From JAWWBS01 sp033720815 (GTDB taxonomy: Bacteria; Pseudomonadota; Gammaproteobacteria; Natronospirales; JAJUFS01), in contig JAWWBT010000123.1 of assembly GCA_033720815.1 (NCBI GenBank), positions 1 through 6,835 on the forward strand: DNA of 6,835 nucleotides. Reading direction: 5' to 3'. A model generated the notes under the pieces. It ran no database searches and was not told the DNA's origin. It saw nothing but the letters and a program-made list of their open reading frames with translations. Positions 1-5,532 of this stretch are shown here, one piece after another. The first letter of the stretch is position 1. Each line of letters opens with the position of its first letter. Both the position numbers and the translations under genes were made by a program.

Positions 1-1
1 G

Positions 2-259
2 ATGGATGCCGCGCGCCAGCGGCTTGACGCACTGGCCGAGAAACTCGACCTGCCGAACTGCCGCCGCCACGTTGTGCTGGGCAATATAAAGACCGAAGTG
101 GCGCGCTTTGCCGAAGAAAACGAGGTCGACCTGATCGTGCTAGGCAGCCACGAGCGCCACGGCCTTTCGCTGCTCTGGGGCTCCACCGAGAAATCCGTCA
201 TGTCCGCCTCTCCCTGCGATGTACTCGCCGTCCGCCTGCGGGCGTCCCCAGACGACTGA
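2..259 (+). CDS. Universal stress protein (UspA family), C-terminal fragment
   Basis: C-terminal 85 codons of a UspA-domain protein. The gene is open at the left window edge: UspA domains are about 140-150 residues, so the ATG at base 2 is probably an internal Met. Visible are the alpha/beta pattern ending in the strand DLIVLGSH (residues 43-50), the loop-helix RHGLSLLWGSTEKSVM and the final strand CDVLAVRLR. This matches the nucleotide-binding half of Usp proteins, whose usual motif is G-2X-G-9X-G-[S/T]. Here the second Gly is Glu (E51) and the spacer before G60-S61 is 8 residues, so ATP binding is uncertain. Family members are cytoplasmic and help cells survive starvation and stress; the specific role here is not visible. 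It ends 77 bases before apaG and is not obviously part of the same unit. Confidence 0.88.
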   Translation: MDAARQRLDALAEKLDLPNCRRHVVLGNIKTEVARFAEENEVDLIVLGSHERHGLSLLWGSTEKSVMSASPCDVLAVRLRASPDD

Positions 260-284
260 ACCCGCCGCCCGCCTGCGGTAGAAT
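256..284 (+). promoter_or_regulatory. Weak candidate sigma70-type promoter ahead of apaG
   Basis: A TAGAAT hexamer at 279-284 resembles the -10 consensus. With a 17-base spacer, CTGAAC at 256-261 is a poor -35 match (3 of 6). The putative -35 overlaps the stop codon of the stress-protein gene. Transcription would start near 290, about 45 bases before the apaG ATG. This rests on eye inspection of the only gap ahead of apaG and may be chance. Confidence 0.3.
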
Positions 285-294
285 GGAAAGCTGT

Positions 295-311
295 CCGGGC
301 TTCCAGCCCGG
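295..311 (+). other. Perfect 6-bp hairpin between the stress-protein gene and apaG
   Basis: CCGGGC (295-300), loop TTCCA, GCCCGG (306-311) form a perfect GC-rich stem. The following bases are pyrimidine-rich (CCTCTCTTCT) but not a clean U-run, so it would be a poor intrinsic terminator. It could attenuate read-through from the stress-protein gene or sit in the 5' leader of apaG. No function is shown by the sequence alone. Confidence 0.35.
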
Positions 312-336
312 CCTCTCTTCTGGCAACGGGGCATGC

Positions 337-714
337 ATGGATCACCGCTACGACATCGAAGTCCACGTCGAAACCGACTTCGTGCCGGAGCAGTCGGACC
401 CGGCAAACAGCCGCTTCGTCTTCTCCTACACCATCACCATCACGAATACCGGCTCTGTGACCACGCAGCTGCTGTCGCGTCGCTGGCACATCACCGATGC
501 CAACGGCAAGGTGCAGGACGTCGAGGGAGATGGCGTGGTCGGCGAGCAACCCGAACTGCCCCCCGGCCAAGGGTTTCGCTACACCAGCGGTGCCGTACTC
601 GAAACGCCTGTCGGTGCCATGCAGGGCGCCTACCTGATGCGTGCCGAAGACGGTGTGGAATTCGAGGCAGAAATCGAAGCCTTCACCCTCGCCCAGCCGG
701 GCATGCTGCACTGA
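337..714 (+). CDS. apaG: ApaG protein
   Basis: Predicted 125 residues, the same length as E. coli ApaG as I recall it. Start chosen at ATG 337 (protein beginning MDHRYDIEV), because an upstream in-frame ATG at 283 would add 18 unconserved residues. The immunoglobulin-like beta-sandwich core is plain: RFVFSYTITITNTG, LLSRRWHITDANG, the glycine-rich GDGVVGEQPELPPGQGF, then YTSGAVLETPVGAMQGAYLM and a C-terminal strand ending in GMLH. Family knowledge: ApaG-type proteins have been linked to cobalt/magnesium resistance, and the same fold occurs in F-box proteins and polymerase-interacting proteins, but the biochemical role is not settled. It is usually paired with apaH, as here. Unlike E. coli, ksgA is not immediately upstream. 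Identification is secure, function less so. Confidence 0.96.
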   Translation: MDHRYDIEVHVETDFVPEQSDPANSRFVFSYTITITNTGSVTTQLLSRRWHITDANGKVQDVEGDGVVGEQPELPPGQGFRYTSGAVLETPVGAMQGAYLMRAEDGVEFEAEIEAFTLAQPGMLH

Positions 715-756
715 ATCCATCGATACGGCCTGATAGGGAGAATTCAGAAGTGAGAA

Positions 757-856
757 ATTTTCTTTCCTGGCAAGGCGAAACGCGAGCCGCAAGCGGAGCG
801 TACGCGTGGCTACGTGAGCATTGTGGCGAGCGTTTCAACGCTGCCAGGGAAGAAAA
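757..856 (+). repeat. Structured palindromic intergenic repeat, copy A (apaG-apaH gap)
   Basis: An element of about 100 bases fills most of the 154-base apaG-apaH gap. Outer inverted arms TTTTCTTTCCTGGCA (758-772) and TGCCAGGGAAGAAAA (842-856) pair at 14 of 15 positions, the exception being a G-T wobble. Inside are GAAACGC (777-783) with GCGTTTC (830-836), GCCGC (786-790) with GTGGC (823-827), and a central CGTA (799-802) with TACG (811-814). Its left 21 bases (757-777) match copy B at 5433-5453 with one mismatch. The right arm runs into purine-rich AAGAAAAGGG (850-859), which is well placed as the Shine-Dalgarno of apaH (ATG at 869). No transposase or target-site duplication is evident. It may act as an RNA fold in the leader or as a DNA cruciform. 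Confidence 0.8.
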
Positions 857-868
857 GGGCCACTTCTG

Positions 869-1714
869 ATGGCGGTCTGGGCGATTGGGGACATCCAGGG
901 CTGTTACGGCAACTTTCTCGAGCTGCTCGACCTCATCGAATTCGATCCCGCTCATGACACCCTCTGGCTGACCGGCGACCTCGTCAATCGAGGCCCCGAC
1001 AACCTGGCCACGCTACGTTTCGTGCGCGAACTCGGCGATGCCGCCATTACCGTGCTCGGCAATCACGACCTTGCCCTGCTCGTCACCGCTGCCGGCCACC
1101 GTGACCCGAAATCGAAAGACACCATCGACGATATTCTCGCGGCACCCGATCGCGACGAGCTGCTGGACTGGCTGGCACACCGGCCGATGGCCCATTTCGA
1201 TGCCGAGCTTGATTGCCTGATGGTTCACGCCGGCCTGCCGCCGCAATGGGACATCGCCACGACAATGGATTGCGCGCATGAAGTTGAAGCGGCCCTGCAG
1301 GGTCCGCGCCGCGGCGAATTGCTGGGACGCATGTTCGGTAACGAGCCCGACCTCTGGCACGCCGGCCTGGCCGATCTTGATCGCTGGCGGTTCACGATCA
1401 ACGCACTGACCCGCATGCGCTATGTTGATGCCGATGGCCGCCTGGATTTCTCGGCCAAGGGTCCGCCAGGCAGCCAGCCCGACCACCTCTATCCGTGGTA
1501 TGCAGTCCCGCAACGTGCCAGCGCAGGGCAGAAGATGGTCATCGGGCACTGGTCGGCCCTTGGCCAGGAAGCACCGAATCACCCTCCACCGGAAATCCAC
1601 GCGCTGGACACCGGTTGCCTGTGGGGTGGTAAATTGACGGCCCTCAGGCTGGACCAGGACGCCGGCGCGGAAGGCGCGCGCCGCTGCATCGACTGCGACA
1701 CGCAAGCGAATTAA
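869..1714 (+). CDS. apaH: Symmetrical bis(5'-nucleosyl)-tetraphosphatase ApaH
   Basis: Predicted 281 residues, the normal ApaH length. It cleaves Ap4A and related dinucleoside polyphosphates symmetrically to two ADP in the cytoplasm. The metallophosphatase motifs are intact: GDIQGCYGN (D8, and Q10 in place of the usual His, as is typical of ApaH), GDLVNRGP (D37, N40, R41), GNHD (residues 64-67), MVHAGLPP (H120) and IGHWSALG (H227). Start chosen at ATG 869, giving the conserved MAVWAIGDIQG opening. An upstream in-frame ATG at 821 lies inside the palindromic repeat and would add 16 unconserved residues. The repeat's right end supplies the probable ribosome-binding site. The next gene starts 9 bases downstream, so cotranscription with the catabolic cluster is likely. 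Confidence 0.97.
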   Translation: MAVWAIGDIQGCYGNFLELLDLIEFDPAHDTLWLTGDLVNRGPDNLATLRFVRELGDAAITVLGNHDLALLVTAAGHRDPKSKDTIDDILAAPDRDELLDWLAHRPMAHFDAELDCLMVHAGLPPQWDIATTMDCAHEVEAALQGPRRGELLGRMFGNEPDLWHAGLADLDRWRFTINALTRMRYVDADGRLDFSAKGPPGSQPDHLYPWYAVPQRASAGQKMVIGHWSALGQEAPNHPPPEIHALDTGCLWGGKLTALRLDQDAGAEGARRCIDCDTQAN

Positions 1715-1718
1715 GGAG
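1712..1718 (+). promoter_or_regulatory. Ribosome-binding site of the SDR gene, overlapping the apaH stop
   Basis: TAAGGAG overlaps the TAA stop codon of apaH and lies 5 bases before ATG 1724. It is a near-perfect Shine-Dalgarno and fixes the SDR start. Ribosomes finishing apaH would be placed to reinitiate here, which supports translational linkage. Confidence 0.8.
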
Positions 1719-1723
1719 CGAGC

Positions 1724-2509
1724 ATGAACATCGATCTTTCCGGACAGAAGGCACTGGTCTGCGGCGCCAGCGAAGGCATTGGTCGCGCCACCGCGATCGA
1801 GCTGGCATCGCTGGGCGCGAGCGTCACGGTAATGGCGCGCAGCAAGGACAAGCTGGATGCCGTCGTCGCCGCGCTGGATGTCTCCGGCGGCCAGCAGCAT
1901 GACGCGATGGTGGCGGATTTCGATGACACCCGGACGCTGGAGAACCTCATCGACAACGAGTTGTCCGGCCGTGGCTACACCATTCTCGTGAACAATGCCG
2001 GTGGCCCGCCGGGCGGCCCGATCACCGATGCCGAACCCGAGGCCTTCCTTGCAGCGTTCCAGCGCCATCTGGTCGCCAACCAGCGGCTGGTACAGGGCCT
2101 GTTGCCGCACATGCGCAACGAGAAGAACGGCCGCATCATCAACATCATCTCGACCTCGGTATACGAACCGATCCCCGGGCTGGGTGTATCGAATACCATC
2201 CGCGCCGCCGTTGCCGGCTGGGCAAAGACGCTGGCGAAGGAAGTTGCAGCCGATGGCATCACCGTGAATAACGTATTGCCCGGCTTTACCGAAACCGGTC
2301 GGCTGGACAAGCTCTTTGCAGCGAAGGCCGAGAAGACCGGCCAGTTGCCCGATGCCGTCGCGCAGGCCGCGCTGAACCAGGTACCGGCGGGCCGCTTCGC
2401 GAAGCCGGAAGAAACGGCAGCCGCAATCGCCTTCCTCGCCTCGCCCGCGGCAGCCTACATCACCGGTGTCAGCCTGCCTGTCGATGGCGGTCGACTGAAC
2501 TCCATATAA
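1724..2509 (+). CDS. Atypical short-chain dehydrogenase/reductase of the kynurenine cluster
   Basis: Predicted 261 residues, classical SDR length, Rossmann fold. The nucleotide-binding turn is CGASEGIG (residues 13-20), R39 follows the second strand (suggesting NADPH), then VADFDD (D65), NNAGGPPGGP (90-99) and PVDGGR near the C terminus. The catalytic residues are unusual. By spacing, the conserved Ser is S143, but the Tyr position 13 residues later is S156 and the Lys position is R160 (SNTIRAAV in place of YxxxK), and the usual catalytic Asn aligns with H115. As I recall, very similar SDRs with the GGPPGGP and SNTIR features occur in kynurenine clusters of other bacteria, so this looks like a conserved subfamily and not decay. 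It lies 9 bases after apaH and 10 before the aldehyde dehydrogenase gene. The reaction is unknown; reduction of a C=C bond of a pathway intermediate is a hypothesis. Confidence 0.9.
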   Translation: MNIDLSGQKALVCGASEGIGRATAIELASLGASVTVMARSKDKLDAVVAALDVSGGQQHDAMVADFDDTRTLENLIDNELSGRGYTILVNNAGGPPGGPITDAEPEAFLAAFQRHLVANQRLVQGLLPHMRNEKNGRIINIISTSVYEPIPGLGVSNTIRAAVAGWAKTLAKEVAADGITVNNVLPGFTETGRLDKLFAAKAEKTGQLPDAVAQAALNQVPAGRFAKPEETAAAIAFLASPAAAYITGVSLPVDGGRLNSI

Positions 2510-2514
2510 AGGAA
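2509..2514 (+). promoter_or_regulatory. Ribosome-binding site of the aldehyde dehydrogenase gene
   Basis: AAGGAA begins on the last base of the SDR stop codon and ends 5 bases before ATG 2520. It supports that start and cotranslation with the SDR. Confidence 0.7.
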
Positions 2515-2519
2515 TTCGC

Positions 2520-3965
2520 ATGGAGAAGCTGCGGCACTTCATCAACGGTGAATACGTCGATCCAAGCAGTGACGACTGGATTGATGTCTTCGAACCTGCG
2601 ACCGGCAAGGTCTACGCGAAACTGGCCAATGCCTGCGAGCAGGACCTGGACCGTGCCATCGGTGCAGCGCTGTCTGCGGCGCAAGAGTGGGCACGCACCA
2701 GCGCCGATGAACGTGGCCGCATCCTGAATCGCATTGCCGAGGGCATCGAGCAGAACCTGGATCACCTCGCCGAAGCGGAATCGAAAGACAACGGCAAGCC
2801 GTTCAGCGTGTCATCCACGGTGGACATTCCTCGCGCCGCATTGAACTTTCGTTTCTTCGCCGCTGCCGCGACGCAGTTTGCGAGCGAAGCACACCCGATG
2901 GAACAGGGTGCGATCAACTACACGCTGCGCCAGCCGCATGGCGTGGTCGCCTGCATCTCGCCCTGGAACCTGCCGCTGTACCTCTTTACCTGGAAGATCG
3001 CGCCAGCACTTGCCGCCGGTAATTGCGTTGTCGGCAAGCCGTCGGAAATCACGCCACTCACGGCAACGCTACTCGGCGAGATCGTGAAGGAAGCCGGCCT
3101 GCCCGATGGCGTGCTGAATATCGTCCAGGGCCGTGGCGCGGATATCGGTCCGCTGCTGGTCGAACACCCGGACATAAAGGCCATTTCCTTTACCGGCGGC
3201 ACGAAGACCGGCGCGGACATTGCCTCGCGCGCCGCCCCGAAATTCAAGAAGCTGTCGCTGGAACTGGGTGGCAAGAACCCGACGGTCATCTTCGACGACT
3301 GCAACTGGGACCTGATGATGGAGGAGGTCGTCCGTGCTTCCTTCGCCAACCAGGGCCAGATCTGCCTGTGCGGATCGCGCATCCTGGTCGAGGAATCCGT
3401 TTACAAGAAATTCGTTACGGAATTCGTCAAGCGCGTGCGCGATATCACGCCGGGAGACCCGCTGGATGCAGCCACGACATTCGGCGCCCTGGTTTCCGAA
3501 CCGCACATGAACAAGGTGCTGGAATACATCGAACTGGCGAAGTCCGAAGGCGGCCACGTGGAATGCGGTGGCACACGCGTGAATATCGGTGGGCGCTGCG
3601 AGGACGGTTATTTCGTTGCTCCGACCGTCATCACCGGCCTCGGCCCGCACTGCCGCACGAACCAGGAAGAAATCTTCGGTCCCGTCGTGACGATCCAGTC
3701 ATTCAAGGACGAGCACGACGCGCTGCACCTGGCGAATGCCACCGACTACGGTCTCGCCTGCTCGATCTGGACGGAAAACACCAGCCGCGCGCACCGCATG
3801 GCGGCACACATCGACGCCGGCCTGGTCTGGGTGAATACCTGGATGCTGCGCGACCTGCGCGTACCAATGGGCGGCATGAAGAATTCCGGTGTTGGCCGCG
3901 AAGGCGGATTCGAGGCGATGCGCTTCTTCACCGAACCGAAAAACGTCACCATCAAGTATGAGTAA
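2520..3965 (+). CDS. nbaE: 2-aminomuconate 6-semialdehyde dehydrogenase (ALDH8-like)
   Basis: Predicted 481 residues, a full-length aldehyde dehydrogenase. It would oxidise 2-aminomuconate 6-semialdehyde with NAD+ to 2-aminomuconate after ACMSD. Catalytic features: oxyanion-hole Asn N150 in SPWNLPLYL, K173 in GKPSE, FTGGTKTG (224-231) for the nicotinamide end, general base E248 in LELGGKNP, and nucleophile C282 in NQGQICLCGSR. The CLC context and DIPR...NFRFF region (R105) match human ALDH8A1 as I recall it. R105 and R444 (in NTWMLRDLRVP) align with the two arginines that bind the substrate carboxylates in that enzyme and its Pseudomonas homologue. The close relative 2-hydroxymuconate semialdehyde dehydrogenase of meta-cleavage pathways is an alternative on sequence alone, but the neighbours (HAAO, ACMSD, deaminase) favour the amino substrate. 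The stop overlaps the next gene by 8 bases. Confidence 0.93.
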   Translation: MEKLRHFINGEYVDPSSDDWIDVFEPATGKVYAKLANACEQDLDRAIGAALSAAQEWARTSADERGRILNRIAEGIEQNLDHLAEAESKDNGKPFSVSSTVDIPRAALNFRFFAAAATQFASEAHPMEQGAINYTLRQPHGVVACISPWNLPLYLFTWKIAPALAAGNCVVGKPSEITPLTATLLGEIVKEAGLPDGVLNIVQGRGADIGPLLVEHPDIKAISFTGGTKTGADIASRAAPKFKKLSLELGGKNPTVIFDDCNWDLMMEEVVRASFANQGQICLCGSRILVEESVYKKFVTEFVKRVRDITPGDPLDAATTFGALVSEPHMNKVLEYIELAKSEGGHVECGGTRVNIGGRCEDGYFVAPTVITGLGPHCRTNQEEIFGPVVTIQSFKDEHDALHLANATDYGLACSIWTENTSRAHRMAAHIDAGLVWVNTWMLRDLRVPMGGMKNSGVGREGGFEAMRFFTEPKNVTIKYE

Positions 3966-4398
3966 TGAGATGAGCGATTCGATCAGCGAGAAATTCGATT
4001 CCGACAAGGCGCCGGAACCGGTAGGCCTGTACCCGCACGCACGCAAGGTCGGCAACCTGCTCTTCCTGTCTGGCGTCGGTCCGCGCAAGCGCGGTTCGAA
4101 GGAAATTCCCGGCGTGACGCTGGACGACAATGGCAACATCAGCGATTACGACATTGAGGCGCAGTGCCATTCCGTGTTCCAGAATGTCGGCCACATCCTT
4201 GAAGCGTCCGGTTCGAGCTGGGACAGGCTGGTGGATGTCACCGTGTTCCTGACCAACATGAAGGCCGATTTCGCGATCTACAACAAGATCTACGCCGAGT
4301 ACTTCAAGGACAACCAGCCCTGCCGCACCACGGTGGAGATTTCCAGCCTGCCGACGCCGATCGCGATCGAGCTGAAGTGCATTGCAACCATCGACTGA
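3958..4398 (+). CDS. nbaF: 2-aminomuconate deaminase, RidA/YjgF family
   Basis: Predicted 146 residues. It would convert 2-aminomuconate to 4-oxalocrotonate and ammonia, the step after the aldehyde dehydrogenase. RidA-fold features: YPHARKVGNLLFLSG, DIEAQCHSVFQNVGHILEASGSSWDRLVDVTVFLTNM, the conserved arginine R123 in CRTTVE, and the terminal LPTPIAIELKCIA. The IPG...DIEAQ pattern is closer to the AmnD/NbaF deaminases than to housekeeping RidA, which deaminates enamines from threonine and serine metabolism. Start: ATG 3958 overlaps the dehydrogenase stop by 8 bases, which fits translational coupling. ATG 3970, four codons in, is an alternative, and neither has a strong Shine-Dalgarno; longer in-frame extensions run into the dehydrogenase and are rejected. 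General RidA activity cannot be excluded, but the position between the two pathway enzymes makes the assignment strong. Confidence 0.9.
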   Translation: MSNEMSDSISEKFDSDKAPEPVGLYPHARKVGNLLFLSGVGPRKRGSKEIPGVTLDDNGNISDYDIEAQCHSVFQNVGHILEASGSSWDRLVDVTVFLTNMKADFAIYNKIYAEYFKDNQPCRTTVEISSLPTPIAIELKCIATID

Positions 4399-4403
4399 GG
4401 GAG
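4398..4403 (+). promoter_or_regulatory. Ribosome-binding site of the dioxygenase gene
   Basis: AGGGAG starts on the last base of the deaminase stop codon and lies 7 bases before ATG 4411, supporting that start over the in-frame ATG at 4420. Confidence 0.7.
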
Positions 4404-4410
4404 ATGGGAC

Positions 4411-4932
4411 ATGAACGAAATGAAAGTACTCAATTTCCAGAAATGGATCGATGAGAACCGCCACCTGCTGAAGCCGCCCGTCGGCAACAAGGTGGTGTAC
4501 CCGGATGGTGATTTCATCGTGATGGTCGTCGGTGGCCCGAACACCCGCTCCGATTACCACTGGGAAGAAGGCCCGGAATTCTTCTACCAGGTCGAAGGCG
4601 AGATGGTGCTGAAGACCATGCAGGACGGCAAGCCGGTGGACTACCCGATCCGTGAAGGCGAGATCTTCCTGCTGCCGCCGGAAATCCCGCATTCGCCGCA
4701 GCGCATGGAGAACTCGATCGGCCTCGTCATCGAGCGCAAGCGCAAGGAAGGCGAGCGCGACGGCCTGATGTGGTTCTGCGACAGCTGCCATCACAAGCTG
4801 TACGAAGAATTTTTCCCGCTGAAGGATATCGAGAAGGATTTCGACGCCGTGTTCGAAAACTTCTTCGGCGATGAAGACAAGCGCACCTGCGACAAGTGCG
4901 GCGACGTGATGCCGGACCTGCGCAAGAAATGA
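4411..4932 (+). CDS. nbaC: 3-hydroxyanthranilate 3,4-dioxygenase (HAAO)
   Basis: Predicted 173 residues, the size of bacterial HAAO. It is a non-heme Fe(II) extradiol dioxygenase of the cupin fold that opens 3-hydroxyanthranilate to 2-amino-3-carboxymuconate semialdehyde. Iron ligands: H50 (DYHWEEGPEFFYQ), E56 and H94 (PPEIPHSPQR). Substrate-contact residues R46, R98 and E108 are present at the expected places. The C-terminal rubredoxin-like second metal site typical of bacterial enzymes is complete: C123-x2-C126 and C160-x2-C163. It shares a 4-base ATGA overlap with the acetyltransferase gene. Its product cyclises spontaneously to quinolinate unless ACMSD acts, so the ratio of HAAO to ACMSD sets the split between NAD precursor formation and full breakdown. 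Confidence 0.97.
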   Translation: MNEMKVLNFQKWIDENRHLLKPPVGNKVVYPDGDFIVMVVGGPNTRSDYHWEEGPEFFYQVEGEMVLKTMQDGKPVDYPIREGEIFLLPPEIPHSPQRMENSIGLVIERKRKEGERDGLMWFCDSCHHKLYEEFFPLKDIEKDFDAVFENFFGDEDKRTCDKCGDVMPDLRKK

Positions 4933-5393
4933 CAGCGGCAAGCATCCGCAAGGACAGCCCGCAACACGATGCAGTGACCCGGCTGCTCGAGGATTACATC
5001 AAAGCCAGCCGCGCCGCGTGGCCCGCTCATGAAGACTATGTGCTGGATCGCGAGGAACTAATGGACGATGCAGTAACCTTCTGGACTGCCCGTCTAGATG
5101 GACGGATTGTTGGCTGCATCGCGCTGAAATTGCTGGATGACAGCCGCGCCGAGATCAAGTCGCTCTGCGTCGATTCCGCAGTACGGGGGGAAGGTATCGG
5201 CAAGCAGCTTGTTTCAGCGGTGATTGACGAGGCGCGCGACCGGAACCTCGACGCACTGCTGCTGGAAACCGGCAGCATGCCCTTCTACGCCGCAGCGCGC
5301 CGCCTGTACGCCGACTTCGGCTTCGAGCCCTGCGGTGTGTTTGGCGAATACCGGGACGATTTGGCCAGTTGTTTCATGCGGCTGGAACTTTAG
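4929..5393 (+). CDS. GNAT-family N-acetyltransferase, substrate unknown
   Basis: Predicted 154 residues, a single GNAT domain. The acetyl-CoA pyrophosphate loop is RGEGIG (R86-G91), preceded by the strand IKSLCVDSAV and followed by GKQLVSAVIDEARDR. The C-terminal part LLETG, FYAAARRLYADFGFEPCGVFGEY and MRLEL follows the usual motif B and closing strand. Start chosen at ATG 4929, overlapping the HAAO stop (ATGA), because the 11 residues upstream lie inside HAAO in another frame and are not GNAT-like. The overlap implies translational coupling to the dioxygenase. No acetylation step is part of the known pathway. It could modify a reactive amino intermediate, or could be an unrelated enzyme carried along; the sequence does not tell. 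It is followed by a 139-base gap holding repeat copy B. Confidence 0.9.
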   Translation: MTAASIRKDSPQHDAVTRLLEDYIKASRAAWPAHEDYVLDREELMDDAVTFWTARLDGRIVGCIALKLLDDSRAEIKSLCVDSAVRGEGIGKQLVSAVIDEARDRNLDALLLETGSMPFYAAARRLYADFGFEPCGVFGEYRDDLASCFMRLEL

Positions 5394-5432
5394 AAAAGAG
5401 CACACGCCTGGAAGAAGACATCTGACGCGCAG

Positions 5433-5531
5433 ATTTTCTTTCCGGGCAAGGCGCGGCGCGTAGCGAGCCGCGAAGTTTACCGATTGTAAATAAGCGGCGA
5501 GCAAGCAACGCAACGCCGCACGGGATGAAAA
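5433..5531 (+). repeat. Structured palindromic intergenic repeat, copy B (ahead of the ACMSD gene)
   Basis: Second copy of the element at 757-856, in the same orientation. Its left end (5433-5453) equals 757-777 with one mismatch. Its right end (CAACGCCGCACGGGATGAAAAG, 5511-5532) aligns with CAACGCTGCCAGGGAAGAAAAG in copy A with four differences. Outer arms TTTTCTTTCCGGGCA (5434-5448) and CGCACGGGATGAAAA (5517-5531) pair at 11 of 15 positions. GCCGC (5467-5471) pairs with GCGGC (5494-5498), and a central TTTAC (5476-5480) with GTAAA (5486-5490) around a 5-base loop. The core differs from copy A but keeps the pairing. The element ends 1 base before the ACMSD ATG, so GGGA (5522-5525) is the only Shine-Dalgarno-like sequence. 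It fills most of the 139-base gap and no other feature is visible there. Confidence 0.78.
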
Positions 5532-5532
5532 G

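Noticed and set aside
295..320. Intrinsic terminator after the stress-protein gene
   Set aside because: The stem is good, but the tail is CCTCTCTTCT and not a run of T, so a terminator call is not supported.
821..868. Upstream in-frame start for apaH at ATG 821
   Set aside because: The 16 added residues are encoded by the repeat's right arm and ApaH proteins normally begin just before the WAIGDIQG motif.
750..869. Small GTG-initiated frame of 39 codons ahead of apaH, with its stop overlapping the apaH ATG by one base
   Set aside because: It lies almost wholly inside the palindromic repeat, has no strong Shine-Dalgarno and copy B does not keep the frame open. The overlap with the ATG is best explained by the repeat sequence, though a translated leader is not excluded.
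1013..2608. 531-residue open frame on the minus strand across apaH, the SDR and the start of the aldehyde dehydrogenase gene
   Set aside because: It lies antisense to well-identified genes, shows no recognisable domain, is Arg/Gly/Ala-rich and spans several gene boundaries. Long antisense frames are expected in GC-rich DNA.
3023..3961. 312-residue plus-strand frame inside the aldehyde dehydrogenase gene
   Set aside because: It is a frame-shifted shadow, Arg- and His-rich, while the overlapping frame carries every aldehyde dehydrogenase motif.
3952..4941. 329-residue minus-strand frame antisense to the deaminase and HAAO genes
   Set aside because: Composition is biased (His, Val, Arg, Asp repeats of reversed codons) and it mirrors two solid coding genes. 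No family features are visible.
5400..5420. Remnant of another repeat right arm (GCCTGGAAGAAGAC) just before copy B
   Set aside because: Similarity to the GCCAGGGAAGAAAAG end is short and imperfect; chance is as likely.
757..5531. The two repeat copies as ends of a composite transposon carrying the catabolic genes
   Set aside because: The copies are in direct orientation, no transposase or target duplication is seen, and the cluster extends past copy B, so they do not bound it.
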